From Rhodopirellula halodulae (lineage in GTDB: Bacteria > Planctomycetota > Planctomycetia > Pirellulales > Pirellulaceae): a DNA stretch of 64,000 nucleotides. Location: NCBI RefSeq assembly GCF_020966775.1, contig NZ_JAJKFV010000029.1, forward strand, positions 1,685,146 to 1,749,145, read 5' to 3'. The position numbers and the translations under genes are program-made. The notes below the pieces were generated by a model. That model was given only the letters and a program-made list of their open reading frames with translations, was not told where the DNA came from and searched no databases. Of this stretch, positions 8,234 through 17,233 are shown in pieces (positions within the stretch are counted from its first letter, which is position 1; each line of letters opens with the position of its first letter).

Positions 8234-10294
8234 ATGTCCCAACGCACCGCCTCCCGAATCAGTTGCCAATTGCCACGGTCACTTGGATCGCTATCGATCT
8301 TCGTTGCCACCATGGTCAGTTTGACGCTTGAGGGGCTCCCCGTCTCCGGCCAGGAATCTGGTGGAGCGGTGAGTCAACCGTATCTAGTGTTTGTCTCGGA
8401 CGAAGCTGTTCACCTGCGCTGTGGACCTTCCGGCGAATATTACAAGACCGATCCCGTGCGTCACGGGCAGGAGTTGGAGGTCTACGTCGAAACAGCGGAC
8501 GGTTGGTTGGGAGTCCGTCCCGTCGATCAGAGCTTTTGCTGGATTGCGGCCGACGCGGTGAAACTCAACGCCGATGCAGCGAAATCCAATCAGTCATCCA
8601 AAGACGTTTTGGGAAAAGCGTCGGTGACCGAAGACAAAACGGTGGCTTGGATTGGAACCAACCTCGGGCGAGCCCGCCGCTATCGCTGGCAAGTGCAGTT
8701 GGCGGAAGGCGAAGAAGTCACGATCGTTGGCAGTAGCGAACGCGAAGGGCCAGACGGGCCTCAATTGTGGTACCGGATCGTTCCGCCGTCCGGTGAATTT
8801 CGTTGGATCCATCGTGACCAAACCGTCTCGACCGCCGAGCAATTGGTGGCCAGCCTGAAGAAGCCCGAACCCGCATCGCACATGTTTTTACCTGATGCCG
8901 ATTTGCGGCCCACGCCGGCACGCGAGGTCGCATCCGCCAACGCTGAACCCAAATCGGCAGACAGTGGCCAGCAACCACGAGTCGTGATGTCCCAATTCGA
9001 AGCGGATGTTGCTGACGAGAATTGGGACCTGGATACCGATTCACATCGTCACGAAGAGAAGTCGCATCCACGTCGCGAATTGGCTGACCGCGTTGCTCAG
9101 CTTCGTGGTGAAGAGGAGCAATTGCATCCCGGGCGTAAGATCGAATCCCACGATGACCATCGTCCTCGTAGTCTTTCAGACCGAATCGCTCGCGGATTGG
9201 AATCCTTGATAGGCGGAGCAAAGGATACGGAGGACTTGGAGCCAATCACCAGTTCCAGTCGGCGTGTTCCTGACTTGGTACCGATCGACGATTACCAAAT
9301 CGCGCAGGCTCGGCCGTTCAATGTCGCACCGACCGCAGCGGGAGCATCCGAGCTTCCGGCTTCGACGGCTATGGCAGCGACCGCCACACCGATGAACCAC
9401 CCGGCAGCGGCCAGTTCATCCATGGCTGACTCGATTGTCGGAAGTGGTGTCGCTCCCACGGCGGTTCCATCCACCGCCATGACCGCTGCATCCAACCCGG
9501 TCTCCATGCCGCGAGAATCGATCATGACGATCACGTCACGTCCGCGCATGGTGGACGGCGGTCCGATTGCATCTGTCGGTGCAGTTCCAGGCGTATCGCC
9601 TCAGCCGTCTATCGCTCAGGTCTCCGCGAATTTCGCGATGACACCTGCTAAGAAACGCGTTATTTCCTCCTCGCAGATGGAGCAGGTTCAACGCGAGGTT
9701 GCCAGTGCCGACGCGACAACATTGCCGGTGCTGTTCTCACGTTTGATGGCACGTGGAGCTTCAGCACCAGAAGTGAGTTTGGTTGGCGAAGCTGCTGAGC
9801 GTTTGCAGATGCACGCCTTGGCAACCCGATGCCGCGAATATCAAGTGGTGGCACAACGTCGCGATGGAGAGACCGTTGTTCAGACAACCACTTTGCCAAC
9901 GCCATCGGTGATGGCTTCCCCGATTCAACAGCCCGTTGCGGGCACCGCGGTGGCGATCCCCAGCGTGGCTCCTGCGGTGGATGCGATCGCTCCGGCCGCT
10001 CATGCTGTCGTTCAAATGCCGGCCGCTGGATTGCCCGCCGCTGAATCGCCCACTGTCCAATTACCCGTCCACGAGGGAACTCTGGTCGAGGTTTACTCGG
10101 CAGATCCCACGCGGCCTCCTTACGCGATCACTGATCGGGGCGGACGCACTTTGGCTTACGTGACACCGGCTCCGGGCGTCGACGTTCACTCGCACCTCGG
10201 GACACGAATCCGAGTGACCGGAGAGAGTGGCTATCTGAAAGGCGTCGAGACGCCTCACGTGATGGCGACATCGGCGACTCGAATCGCACGCTGA
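8234..10294 (+). CDS. Secreted SH3-domain protein
   Basis: A 686-residue exported protein. I chose the ATG at 8234 because it gives a proper signal peptide ending before QESGG; the frame is open upstream to a weaker start at 8150. The mature N-terminus holds two bacterial SH3-like domains (about residues 50-110, with LRCGPSGEYYKTDP, and about 140-210). A long low-complexity Ala/Pro/Ser linker follows, then a small C-terminal beta domain (about residues 615-680) containing YAITDRGGRTLAYV. Bacterial SH3 domains usually bind cell-wall or envelope ligands, so an envelope-attached role is likely. Catalytic residues are not visible. Confidence 0.75.
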   Translation: MSQRTASRISCQLPRSLGSLSIFVATMVSLTLEGLPVSGQESGGAVSQPYLVFVSDEAVHLRCGPSGEYYKTDPVRHGQELEVYVETADGWLGVRPVDQSFCWIAADAVKLNADAAKSNQSSKDVLGKASVTEDKTVAWIGTNLGRARRYRWQVQLAEGEEVTIVGSSEREGPDGPQLWYRIVPPSGEFRWIHRDQTVSTAEQLVASLKKPEPASHMFLPDADLRPTPAREVASANAEPKSADSGQQPRVVMSQFEADVADENWDLDTDSHRHEEKSHPRRELADRVAQLRGEEEQLHPGRKIESHDDHRPRSLSDRIARGLESLIGGAKDTEDLEPITSSSRRVPDLVPIDDYQIAQARPFNVAPTAAGASELPASTAMAATATPMNHPAAASSSMADSIVGSGVAPTAVPSTAMTAASNPVSMPRESIMTITSRPRMVDGGPIASVGAVPGVSPQPSIAQVSANFAMTPAKKRVISSSQMEQVQREVASADATTLPVLFSRLMARGASAPEVSLVGEAAERLQMHALATRCREYQVVAQRRDGETVVQTTTLPTPSVMASPIQQPVAGTAVAIPSVAPAVDAIAPAAHAVVQMPAAGLPAAESPTVQLPVHEGTLVEVYSADPTRPPYAITDRGGRTLAYVTPAPGVDVHSHLGTRIRVTGESGYLKGVETPHVMATSATRIAR

Positions 10295-10344
10295 TTGATT
10301 CGGCAGAACGCTGATGACGAACGCAGGCCGCGATCGAGTTTGAA

Positions 10345-10381
10345 ACAAAAAAACGTCATCCGAGCGATGCCCGGATGACGT
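10345..10381 (-). terminator. Rho-independent terminator of serA
   Basis: Perfect 10-bp inverted repeat, ACGTCATCCG (10353-10362) and CGGATGACGT (10372-10381). On the minus strand it is followed by a run of seven T, so it terminates serA transcription. It also lies between two convergent genes and may stop the plus-strand transcript from the SH3-domain gene. Confidence 0.8.
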
Positions 10382-10448
10382 CGTGAAGCGAGGGCCGCTT
10401 TCTATCGAGTGAGTCTTGCTCTAAGCGGGGCTTTCTATGAGCTGGGCT

Positions 10449-12071
10449 CTAGCTCAACCAGCTTGGCAATTCGCCAGCAGCGGGCATGTCGATGATTTGG
10501 CAATCGATGACCGCGTCGATCGCACGCAACGCATCCATCGCGGCGGCTGGCACTTCGCCATCGAGGCTGAGAACACCGATCGCCGCTCCGCCGGGAGCGT
10601 TGCCTTCGCGACCGACAGCCATCTGAGCGATGTTCACGCCGTGGCTGCCGAAGGTCGTGCCGACTTGACCGATGATGCCCGGGACATCTTTGTGGGCGAA
10701 GACCAGCAACTTGCCGTCCAGGAAGGATTCCAGACGATAGCCATTCACAACGATCAAACGAGGCATGTCGTGGCCAAGGATGGCGGCACCCGCTTGAACC
10801 GTTTTTCCGTTGCCGCTGACTTCCGCCATGATGCTGCTTGTGAAAGCACCTTTGTCGCCGGAGGTCTCGCAGGTCAATTCAATTCCGCGTTCGCGAAGAA
10901 GCATCTCGGAATTGATCACGTTGGCATCTTCGACGACGCGTTCCAGCAATCCGGCACAGAATGCGTTGTGCAAGACTCGGGTGTCTTTCCCGGAGACTTC
11001 TCCACGGAATGTCAGGCGAGCTTGGTCGATTCCGCCGCCGTGCAGTTGGCTGAGGAACAAGCCCAGGCGATGTGCGACGTTTAGGTGACCACGCAGTTCT
11101 GCCAACGTCTTTGGATCAAGGGAGGCGACGTTGACGCTGTGGCGGATTTCACCCGTTCGCAGGTAGTTCAACAGCAGATGTATGCCTTCCACCGCAACCT
11201 GGGTTTGAGCTTCCTCGGTGCTGGCTCCCAAGTGAGGCGTGCAAACAACACCGGGCATTCCGAACAGCGGGCTGTCCGTGCAAGGTTCGTTCTCATAAAC
11301 GTCCAGAGCAACGCCGCCCAGCTTGCCCGTTTTCAGGCCTTCCACCATGGCTTCGGCGTCATAGATGCCACCGCGAGCAACATTGATGATCCGCAGACCC
11401 GGCTTGACCTTTTCTAATTGCGACATGCCAATCAAGCCTTTGGTTTCAGGCGTCAACGGCGTGTGGACGGTCAGGTAGTCAATTTGTGGCAGCATGTCAT
11501 CGACCGTGGCGACACGCCGAACCTTCAGCGATTCCGCTTGATCGTCGGTCAGGAATGGATCGTAGGCGACCACTTCCATGTCGAAGGCTTGAGCACGCGA
11601 AGCGACTTCGCGACCGATGCGTCCCATGCCAACGATGCCGAGGGTTTTTCCGGCGACCTGCGTACCCATGAATTTTTTGCGGTCCCAACGGCCTTCGATC
11701 AGGCTTTGGTTGGCAACGGCGATGTTGCGGCTCATGGCGAGCAGCATGGCAAACGTGTGTTCCGCGGTGCTGACCGTGTTGCCCGCGGGCGTGTTCATCA
11801 CGACAATCCCGCGTCGCGTGGCGGCAGGTTTGTCGATGTTGTCCGTTCCGACACCGGCACGCACCAAGGCGCGAAGACGAGTGTTGCCTTCCAGCGATTC
11901 TGGGGTGATAGTCACACCACTGCGAAGGATCGCCGCGTCGAATTCGTTGAGTGATTGACGGAGTTCTTCACCTTTGAGTTTGGTGCGAACTTCGTATTCG
12001 ATGCCTTCGGTGGCATCCAGCAAATCGAGGCCTTCTTGGGCGATGTCATCCAGGACGAGAATGCGATGCAT
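10449..12071 (-). CDS. serA: D-3-phosphoglycerate dehydrogenase
   Basis: A 540-residue enzyme expected to oxidise 3-phosphoglycerate to 3-phosphohydroxypyruvate with NAD+, the first step of serine synthesis. The Rossmann motif GMGRIGREVASRA lies near residue 150. The active-site residues of the D-2-hydroxyacid dehydrogenase family can be seen: Arg in NVARGG, Glu in YENEP and His in TPHLGAST. The C-terminus carries the long-form intervening domain and an ACT domain (LVFAHKDVPGIIGQVG), which in this family gives serine feedback control. It lies 152 bp downstream of serC on the same strand, so the first two enzymes of the pathway are adjacent; serB is not nearby. Confidence 0.95.
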   Translation of the reverse strand: MHRILVLDDIAQEGLDLLDATEGIEYEVRTKLKGEELRQSLNEFDAAILRSGVTITPESLEGNTRLRALVRAGVGTDNIDKPAATRRGIVVMNTPAGNTVSTAEHTFAMLLAMSRNIAVANQSLIEGRWDRKKFMGTQVAGKTLGIVGMGRIGREVASRAQAFDMEVVAYDPFLTDDQAESLKVRRVATVDDMLPQIDYLTVHTPLTPETKGLIGMSQLEKVKPGLRIINVARGGIYDAEAMVEGLKTGKLGGVALDVYENEPCTDSPLFGMPGVVCTPHLGASTEEAQTQVAVEGIHLLLNYLRTGEIRHSVNVASLDPKTLAELRGHLNVAHRLGLFLSQLHGGGIDQARLTFRGEVSGKDTRVLHNAFCAGLLERVVEDANVINSEMLLRERGIELTCETSGDKGAFTSSIMAEVSGNGKTVQAGAAILGHDMPRLIVVNGYRLESFLDGKLLVFAHKDVPGIIGQVGTTFGSHGVNIAQMAVGREGNAPGGAAIGVLSLDGEVPAAAMDALRAIDAVIDCQIIDMPAAGELPSWLS

Positions 12072-12223
12072 GTTGGGGACTGCGTTGTTTAGTCGGGGGA
12101 CAGATGAATGATCGTGCCGATGTGAACCTCTGAGAGGATCCTTTGATCGGCGAGTGTCAGGTCAGTGGCCGATGCGTCACTGACCATTCAACGAAAGCAT
12201 GGGGTAGGAGGCGCCGCCGATGC

Positions 12224-13372
12224 CTAGCTGTTCTTGCTGGCGAAGTCAGTCATGAACGATGCCAGTGCGTCAACTCCTTCGCGGGGCATTGCGTTGTAGA
12301 TGCTGGCGCGAATACCGCCGACGCTGCGGTGCCCTTTGAGTGCCGACAGTTTGTGGTCAGCCGCTTCTGAGATGAACTTGGCGGTCAGTTCGTCACTTGG
12401 CAGATTGAAGGTCACATTCATCAAGCTGCGGCAATCGGGTTGAGCGTGGCCGCGATAGAAACCGTTGCTGGTGTCGATGACCGAATACAACTGCTGAGAC
12501 TTCTCGCGGTTGATGGCTTCCATCTTTTCCAAGCCACCCATGTCGTCACGCAACCAACGAGCCACCTTGCCCAGTGCATAAATCGCGAAGGTGGGCGGCG
12601 TGTTCCATTCGGAATCGTTGTCGTGGTGGTTTTTAAAGTGAAGGTATCCGGGGATGTTTGGATCTGCTTTTTCGATCAGATCTTTTCGCATGATCACGAC
12701 CGACACGCCGGCTGGTCCCGCATTCTTCTGAGCACAGGCGTAGAGCAATCCGTACTTGTTGATGTCCAATGGGCGACACAAGAAATCGCTGGAAGCATCG
12801 CTGACCAATGGAACCGAATCAGGGCAGCTTGGTTCGTCTTGGAATTGAACGCCCTGAATGGTTTCGTTACTGCAGTAATACATGTAGGCCGCATCGGCGG
12901 GGCATGCGAGCTCAGCGGGCAAGCGGTCGTAATTTGTTTCGGCAGCGTCAAAGAGGACATCCACGTCGCCCTCTTTTTTGGCTTCCTTGATGGCTTTCTT
13001 TCCCCAAGAACCGGTCAGGACGTATTGGGCTCGTTTGCCACTGCCACGAAGCAGGTTGGCGGGGATCGCGGAGAATTGCAGCGTCGCACCGCCTTGCATG
13101 AACATCACCGAATAGTCGTCATTGACGTTCAGCAACTGACGAATGGTTGCTTCCGCATCGTGCAGGACATCGACGAACAATTTGTCGCGGTGGCTGATTT
13201 CCATGATCGATGCCCCCGCACCGGGGTAGCACAGCATTTCGTCCTGGATTTCACGCAGGACCGACACTGGCATCGTCGCGGGGCCGGCCGAGAAATTGAA
13301 CACGCGGTCGGGGTGGCCTGCGGCGGAATCGGTGGTGGATTGGTTTTGCACACCTTGGGCTGATGCGGTCAT
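12224..13372 (-). CDS. serC: Phosphoserine aminotransferase
   Basis: A PLP enzyme expected to convert 3-phosphohydroxypyruvate plus glutamate to phosphoserine. The frame is open far upstream (to 13981), but the first part of that frame has no SerC similarity and crosses the promoter of the divergent gene. I chose the ATG at 13372, giving 382 residues against the usual 360-370. The N-terminal family signature NFSAGPATMP follows closely, and the PLP lysine is in CAQKNAGPAG. The C-terminal signature GGIRASIYNAMP is intact. It pairs with serA downstream. Confidence 0.93.
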   Translation of the reverse strand: MTASAQGVQNQSTTDSAAGHPDRVFNFSAGPATMPVSVLREIQDEMLCYPGAGASIMEISHRDKLFVDVLHDAEATIRQLLNVNDDYSVMFMQGGATLQFSAIPANLLRGSGKRAQYVLTGSWGKKAIKEAKKEGDVDVLFDAAETNYDRLPAELACPADAAYMYYCSNETIQGVQFQDEPSCPDSVPLVSDASSDFLCRPLDINKYGLLYACAQKNAGPAGVSVVIMRKDLIEKADPNIPGYLHFKNHHDNDSEWNTPPTFAIYALGKVARWLRDDMGGLEKMEAINREKSQQLYSVIDTSNGFYRGHAQPDCRSLMNVTFNLPSDELTAKFISEAADHKLSALKGHRSVGGIRASIYNAMPREGVDALASFMTDFASKNS

Positions 13373-13686
13373 TCGAGGCGGCTCGGTCGCGTGGGTGATG
13401 AATGGGGGATGTGAGATCGGCGGTGAAAAAGCCACCGACCTCGAGTTTTCGCGAATTCTAAACGTCGTCGAGCAGATGCGGAAGGCAACCCGTTCCACGG
13501 TTTTGGATCGCTTTTTCCGCGGTCCTAGGTCTTTTGCAAGGACACCGAACGGGTTTGGTACCAGTTGTGAGGAATAGGGAATCGCGAACGATTCGCGAGG
13601 TAACACTTGCGGCTGCCATTTTTGATCGGCCCGATTAAGCTTGAGAGCGGTACACGCTTGCATCTTTTCCTTCGAGCCAACCCTCC
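13373..13686. other. Intergenic region between divergent serC and wzy-like genes
   Basis: About 314 bp without a supported gene. It must carry the outward promoters of serC (minus) and the O-antigen ligase-like gene (plus). I see a pair of TCGCGA palindromes about 10 bp apart near 13581-13597 but no clear promoter, riboswitch or terminator. Confidence 0.5.
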
Positions 13687-15015
13687 ATGCTTCCGCTTTC
13701 CGCACAAATTCGACGGGCCTTGAGCGAATCGTCGACGCTGGCGAGCCTGACTTGGTGCTTGGTTGTTCTGTCGGTCTTTTTTGGGCCGCTGGACATCTCA
13801 TCCGATGCCGAAACGATGACGGTGGGTTTGGACGGGCAAGTCGCCTGCAAGCTATTGGTCGCCGGGATGGCAGCAATGGTGGGAGCCTATGGATTTCTGA
13901 CGTCTCCCAGCGTTCGGCAAACCCTGACCACTCTGCCGCCGCTGGTGGTGATGTCGATTTTGGCTTTGGCGGGGCTCGCAACGCCGATTGCGATCAGTTC
14001 GGCTTCGTTGCCGACGACTCTGATCAACATCACGTTTGTGGTGTTCATGGTGGTTGCCTTGTTCTTGCTGGGGCTGCGAGGTTTGGTCACTGCGGTTTTG
14101 GCCGGTGTCACCGTGACCATGTGTCTTGCGTTGTTCTTCTATTTCTTTGTTCCGAAGTACGGATTGTTCCCCGAATTGCTTGCGGATGGCTTGGTGGTCA
14201 ATCGGATGTCGGGGACGGCTCACCCCAACGCCGTTGGTCGAGCGATGGTGTTGGGAGGGATCTCGACATTGTATTTGTTCCGCGCTGGGACGCTGCGGCT
14301 GAACGTCGCGCTGCCGTTGTTTGTGTGCTTTGGTTTTGCCGCGTATTTGGCGTGGAGTCGCACCGCGTTGTTGGCAGGAACCTTTGGTATGGCGATCTTG
14401 TTCCTCGATCAATTGACGACTCGCGCCGGGGTCGCGGCGGCCGCCGCTTTGGCTTTGGTCGGTGTGATGGGACTTGCTTCGGTTTACGTCAGTGGGCAAG
14501 AAGACCATGTTGTTGGGAAGGTTCTGGCGAAAGTTTCCAAGTCGGGTGACGCCGAGGAAATCACCAGTGGCACGGGACGGTCGGAGATTTGGGCCAAAGC
14601 GATCAGTTTGATTTCGGACAGGCCATTGATTGGCCACGGCTTCAACGCCGCACCGATCCTGATGCTGGAGTATTCGCAAGCGACCCACAATGCTGTGCTG
14701 CACGCGACCTTGGCAGGAGGCTTGTTGGCGGGTGTGTTGATGTTGGGGCTGCTGTTTTGGAATGTGTTTTTGGTCTTCGGAAGTGAACACTTGCTGATCC
14801 GTGCCTTCTCGGCATTTACCGTGCTTTCATGCTTGACCGAGGACACCATTTTGGAAACCTTTCCCGGGCCCTGCACCATCGTGTGGCTGTTGTGCATTTT
14901 CTACCCGGTGATGGTGGATGCTCGGCAGGTTGACGCGATCGAAGCTCGCAAGTCACTTCAGAGCGACCGCTTTCCGGACAACGTCGGCGAGGCTCAAAAC
15001 CCCGGTTTGGCATGA
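13687..15015 (+). CDS. O-antigen ligase/polymerase-like membrane protein
   Basis: A 442-residue polytopic membrane protein with about ten hydrophobic segments. It has the features of the Wzy/WaaL O-antigen polymerase and ligase superfamily: a large extracytoplasmic loop between late helices containing TGRSEIWAKAISLISDRP and IGHGFN, and a following helix with THNAVLHATLAGGLLAG. Such proteins polymerise or transfer lipid-linked polysaccharide at the outer face of the inner membrane. The gene overlaps the following glycosyltransferase by ATGA (15012), which supports a surface-glycan role. Ligase and polymerase cannot be told apart by eye. Confidence 0.8.
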   Translation: MLPLSAQIRRALSESSTLASLTWCLVVLSVFFGPLDISSDAETMTVGLDGQVACKLLVAGMAAMVGAYGFLTSPSVRQTLTTLPPLVVMSILALAGLATPIAISSASLPTTLINITFVVFMVVALFLLGLRGLVTAVLAGVTVTMCLALFFYFFVPKYGLFPELLADGLVVNRMSGTAHPNAVGRAMVLGGISTLYLFRAGTLRLNVALPLFVCFGFAAYLAWSRTALLAGTFGMAILFLDQLTTRAGVAAAAALALVGVMGLASVYVSGQEDHVVGKVLAKVSKSGDAEEITSGTGRSEIWAKAISLISDRPLIGHGFNAAPILMLEYSQATHNAVLHATLAGGLLAGVLMLGLLFWNVFLVFGSEHLLIRAFSAFTVLSCLTEDTILETFPGPCTIVWLLCIFYPVMVDARQVDAIEARKSLQSDRFPDNVGEAQNPGLA

Positions 15016-16214
15016 CGGTTGAAGGGTCCGCGTCGAACGCGACGGTTGTTTATCTGCTGAACTTCTTGGCGCCGGATGTGATCGCGATCACTCAGGCTTG
15101 GAATCAGAAAGTCGGCAAGTTGATCGTGTTGATCTCGGTTTCGATGGAAGGCAATCGGTCTTGGGTACCGGACGATGGTGGGTTGAATGTTCGCGAGCAG
15201 CGCACATGGACTCGCACACGAATCGATCGTCATCCCGGTGGATATGAGGACGTGAATTACGTTCATTTTCCATTGGACACGATGAGCCAACTTCGTCGCG
15301 CCCAACCCGAGGTGGTGGTTTCCGCTGAATTGGGAATGCGGTCAATGTTGTCCGCCGTTCATTGTGGGCTCTCGGGTTGGTTTGGACTGCGACCTCGGCG
15401 ATGCAAATTGGTGTTAGCCGTCAGCACTTCGCCGTGGATTGAATCAAGTCGCTCAGGCTGGCTGCGGCGAACTCAACGACGATGGCTGTTGAGGTGTGCC
15501 GATCGCGTGACCTATCACGGTCCCGAGTGCCAACAATGGTTGCTTGATTTTGGAGTGCCTGCGGATCGCCTGGCTCCGTTTCAATATGCCGCAGATCCGA
15601 CCAAGATCTATCGCGATGAGTTGCAAGCACACGCGAGTGATCAAGTGCGTGTCGTCACTGTCGGTCAGTTGATCGATCGCAAAGGAGTTCGTGAAGGATT
15701 GCGGCAGATGATCGAGGTGGCTTCGTCGAATCCAACGCTGCGTTTGCAATGGACGCTCGTGGGTGGTGGTCCCTTATTGGATGAAATTCAGTCCGCTGCG
15801 ACACCCGCGAATTTGACGGTGCGATGTCTTGGCAACTGCACGACGGAGCAGATTCGCGATGCCTATCGAGACCACGAAGTGATGTTCTTTCCGACCCGTG
15901 GCGACGAATGGGGATTGGTGGTCGACGAGGCTTTGCATAGCGGTTTGGTTGTCATCGGCAATCCGCGGGCTCAAGCCGTCAGCACGTTGGTGAAGGATGG
16001 TGTGAACGGTTGGGTCTGCCCAATCGACGACACGGCTTCCCTCGGTTCTGCGTTGACGACATTCTCGGCAATGTCAGGCGACGAACGCATGATGATGCGT
16101 GAGCAGGCTCGCAGTTCGGTTTCGGATCGAACGCCGGAGCATGCGGCTGACCAAATCACGGCGGTCATTGATCAGTTGATCGAACATCAAAGCGGCGATT
16201 CCAGCCGCCATTGA
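15012..16214 (+). CDS. Glycosyltransferase, GT4-like
   Basis: A 400-residue protein with the C-terminal nucleotide-sugar-binding half of GT-B enzymes: VTVGQLIDRKGVREG (about residue 215), LVGGGPLLDEI and FFPTRGDEWGLVVDEAL, the last being the E-x(7)-E type region. The donor and acceptor are unknown. The start overlaps the stop of the O-antigen ligase-like gene, indicating co-translation and a shared glycan pathway. The 3' end overlaps the convergent SDR gene by 50 bp. Confidence 0.85.
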   Translation: MTVEGSASNATVVYLLNFLAPDVIAITQAWNQKVGKLIVLISVSMEGNRSWVPDDGGLNVREQRTWTRTRIDRHPGGYEDVNYVHFPLDTMSQLRRAQPEVVVSAELGMRSMLSAVHCGLSGWFGLRPRRCKLVLAVSTSPWIESSRSGWLRRTQRRWLLRCADRVTYHGPECQQWLLDFGVPADRLAPFQYAADPTKIYRDELQAHASDQVRVVTVGQLIDRKGVREGLRQMIEVASSNPTLRLQWTLVGGGPLLDEIQSAATPANLTVRCLGNCTTEQIRDAYRDHEVMFFPTRGDEWGLVVDEALHSGLVVIGNPRAQAVSTLVKDGVNGWVCPIDDTASLGSALTTFSAMSGDERMMMREQARSSVSDRTPEHAADQITAVIDQLIEHQSGDSSRH

Positions 16215-17016
16215 CATTCAGATTTTGTCCGGTCACGAAACTGTTGCTGGGCTGGGTTAGGTAGGCGACCGCTTCGGCGATGTCTTCCGGGCGGCCCCAA
16301 CGATTCATCAGCGATTGCCCGGTCGCGCGCTGATCCCAATAGCCATGCGTGCTTTCGCCCCAGGCTGTTTGGATCCAGCCCGGCGATACGGTGTTCACAC
16401 GAACGTGTGGTGCCAGCGTTTGTGCCAGTGATGCCGAGAAAGCCATGACCGCAGCTTTGACGGGTCCGAACATCAATCCCGCGTCGCCTTCCATTCCCAA
16501 GGGAGCCTGGTCCCAACCGATGAACACCATCACCGGCGGCAGGATCTGACTGGAATGTTGTGTCTGAGCTTGTTGAAGCAGTCGGTCGCCCACGGACCGA
16601 GACAATCGAATGGTGCCTTGTACATCGACGGCGAGTAGCTTCTGCAGTTTCTCCTCGAACGACCAATTGGCTGCATCCCCCGTCAACACATCCACGCCCG
16701 CGTTGTTGACCCAGGTTTGAATCGTTCCGAGTCGGTCAAACGCCACGTCGGCCAAATGGTCGACTTCTGCGGGTTTTGCCAAGTCAGCTGAGACGGTTTC
16801 CACGTGGTGCCCCAATTCGCGAATCGATTCTGCGGTCGACTCCGCACCGGCACGGTTGTTGCGGAAATGGACGAGAAAACGTCCGCGCAGACCAGCGGCG
16901 TGTTCTGATTTCGCCAGCTGGATCGCGATCGCCCGGCCGATGCCGCTGGAGGCACCGGTCACGACGATGCCATGAGAAGATCGTTGGTTCGGCGAGTCGT
17001 TTCGTGGGCGGGACAT
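16165..17016 (-). CDS. SDR-family oxidoreductase with altered active site
   Basis: A 283-residue short-chain dehydrogenase. The NAD(P)-binding motif TGASSGIG lies near residue 21 and the NNAG motif near residue 108 (VNNAGVD). The usual catalytic YxxxK appears as FGPVK (in GLMFGPVKAAV), so Phe stands where Tyr is expected, and the usual Ser position is in VFIGWDQA without the typical SS pair. The C-terminal VSPGW and NVNGGW segments are normal for the family. The protein may be catalytically altered, use another residue, or act as a non-enzymatic binder. It is convergent with the glycosyltransferase gene. Confidence 0.85.
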   Translation of the reverse strand: MSRPRNDSPNQRSSHGIVVTGASSGIGRAIAIQLAKSEHAAGLRGRFLVHFRNNRAGAESTAESIRELGHHVETVSADLAKPAEVDHLADVAFDRLGTIQTWVNNAGVDVLTGDAANWSFEEKLQKLLAVDVQGTIRLSRSVGDRLLQQAQTQHSSQILPPVMVFIGWDQAPLGMEGDAGLMFGPVKAAVMAFSASLAQTLAPHVRVNTVSPGWIQTAWGESTHGYWDQRATGQSLMNRWGRPEDIAEAVAYLTQPSNSFVTGQNLNVNGGWNRRFDVRSTDQ

Positions 17017-17233
17017 GACGGCTCAGGTTGCGGCGACGTGGATGGTGGAGCGGCTTGCCAACGCAGCTTACCAAGGCGAATCGGACGCGAAAGTCGTGGC
17101 GGATGGAAGGGTGCTTGGAACGCAGTTTGGTCGCGTCGTTGGTGGCTGATGTTTCGGGCGGTTCCACATTCGGTCAGTCCTGTATGATGTTCCGCATTCG
17201 GTTTGGATTCCTTCTCGCTCGATCTGTCTTTTC

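Noticed and set aside
10437..11954. Plus-strand frames of 215 and 178 residues opposite serA
   Set aside because: They are shadows of a clearly identified gene and have no family features.
13373..13981. A 585-residue serC-frame protein starting at 13981
   Set aside because: The first 200 residues have no resemblance to SerC and cross the divergent promoter region; the SerC part starts at 13372.
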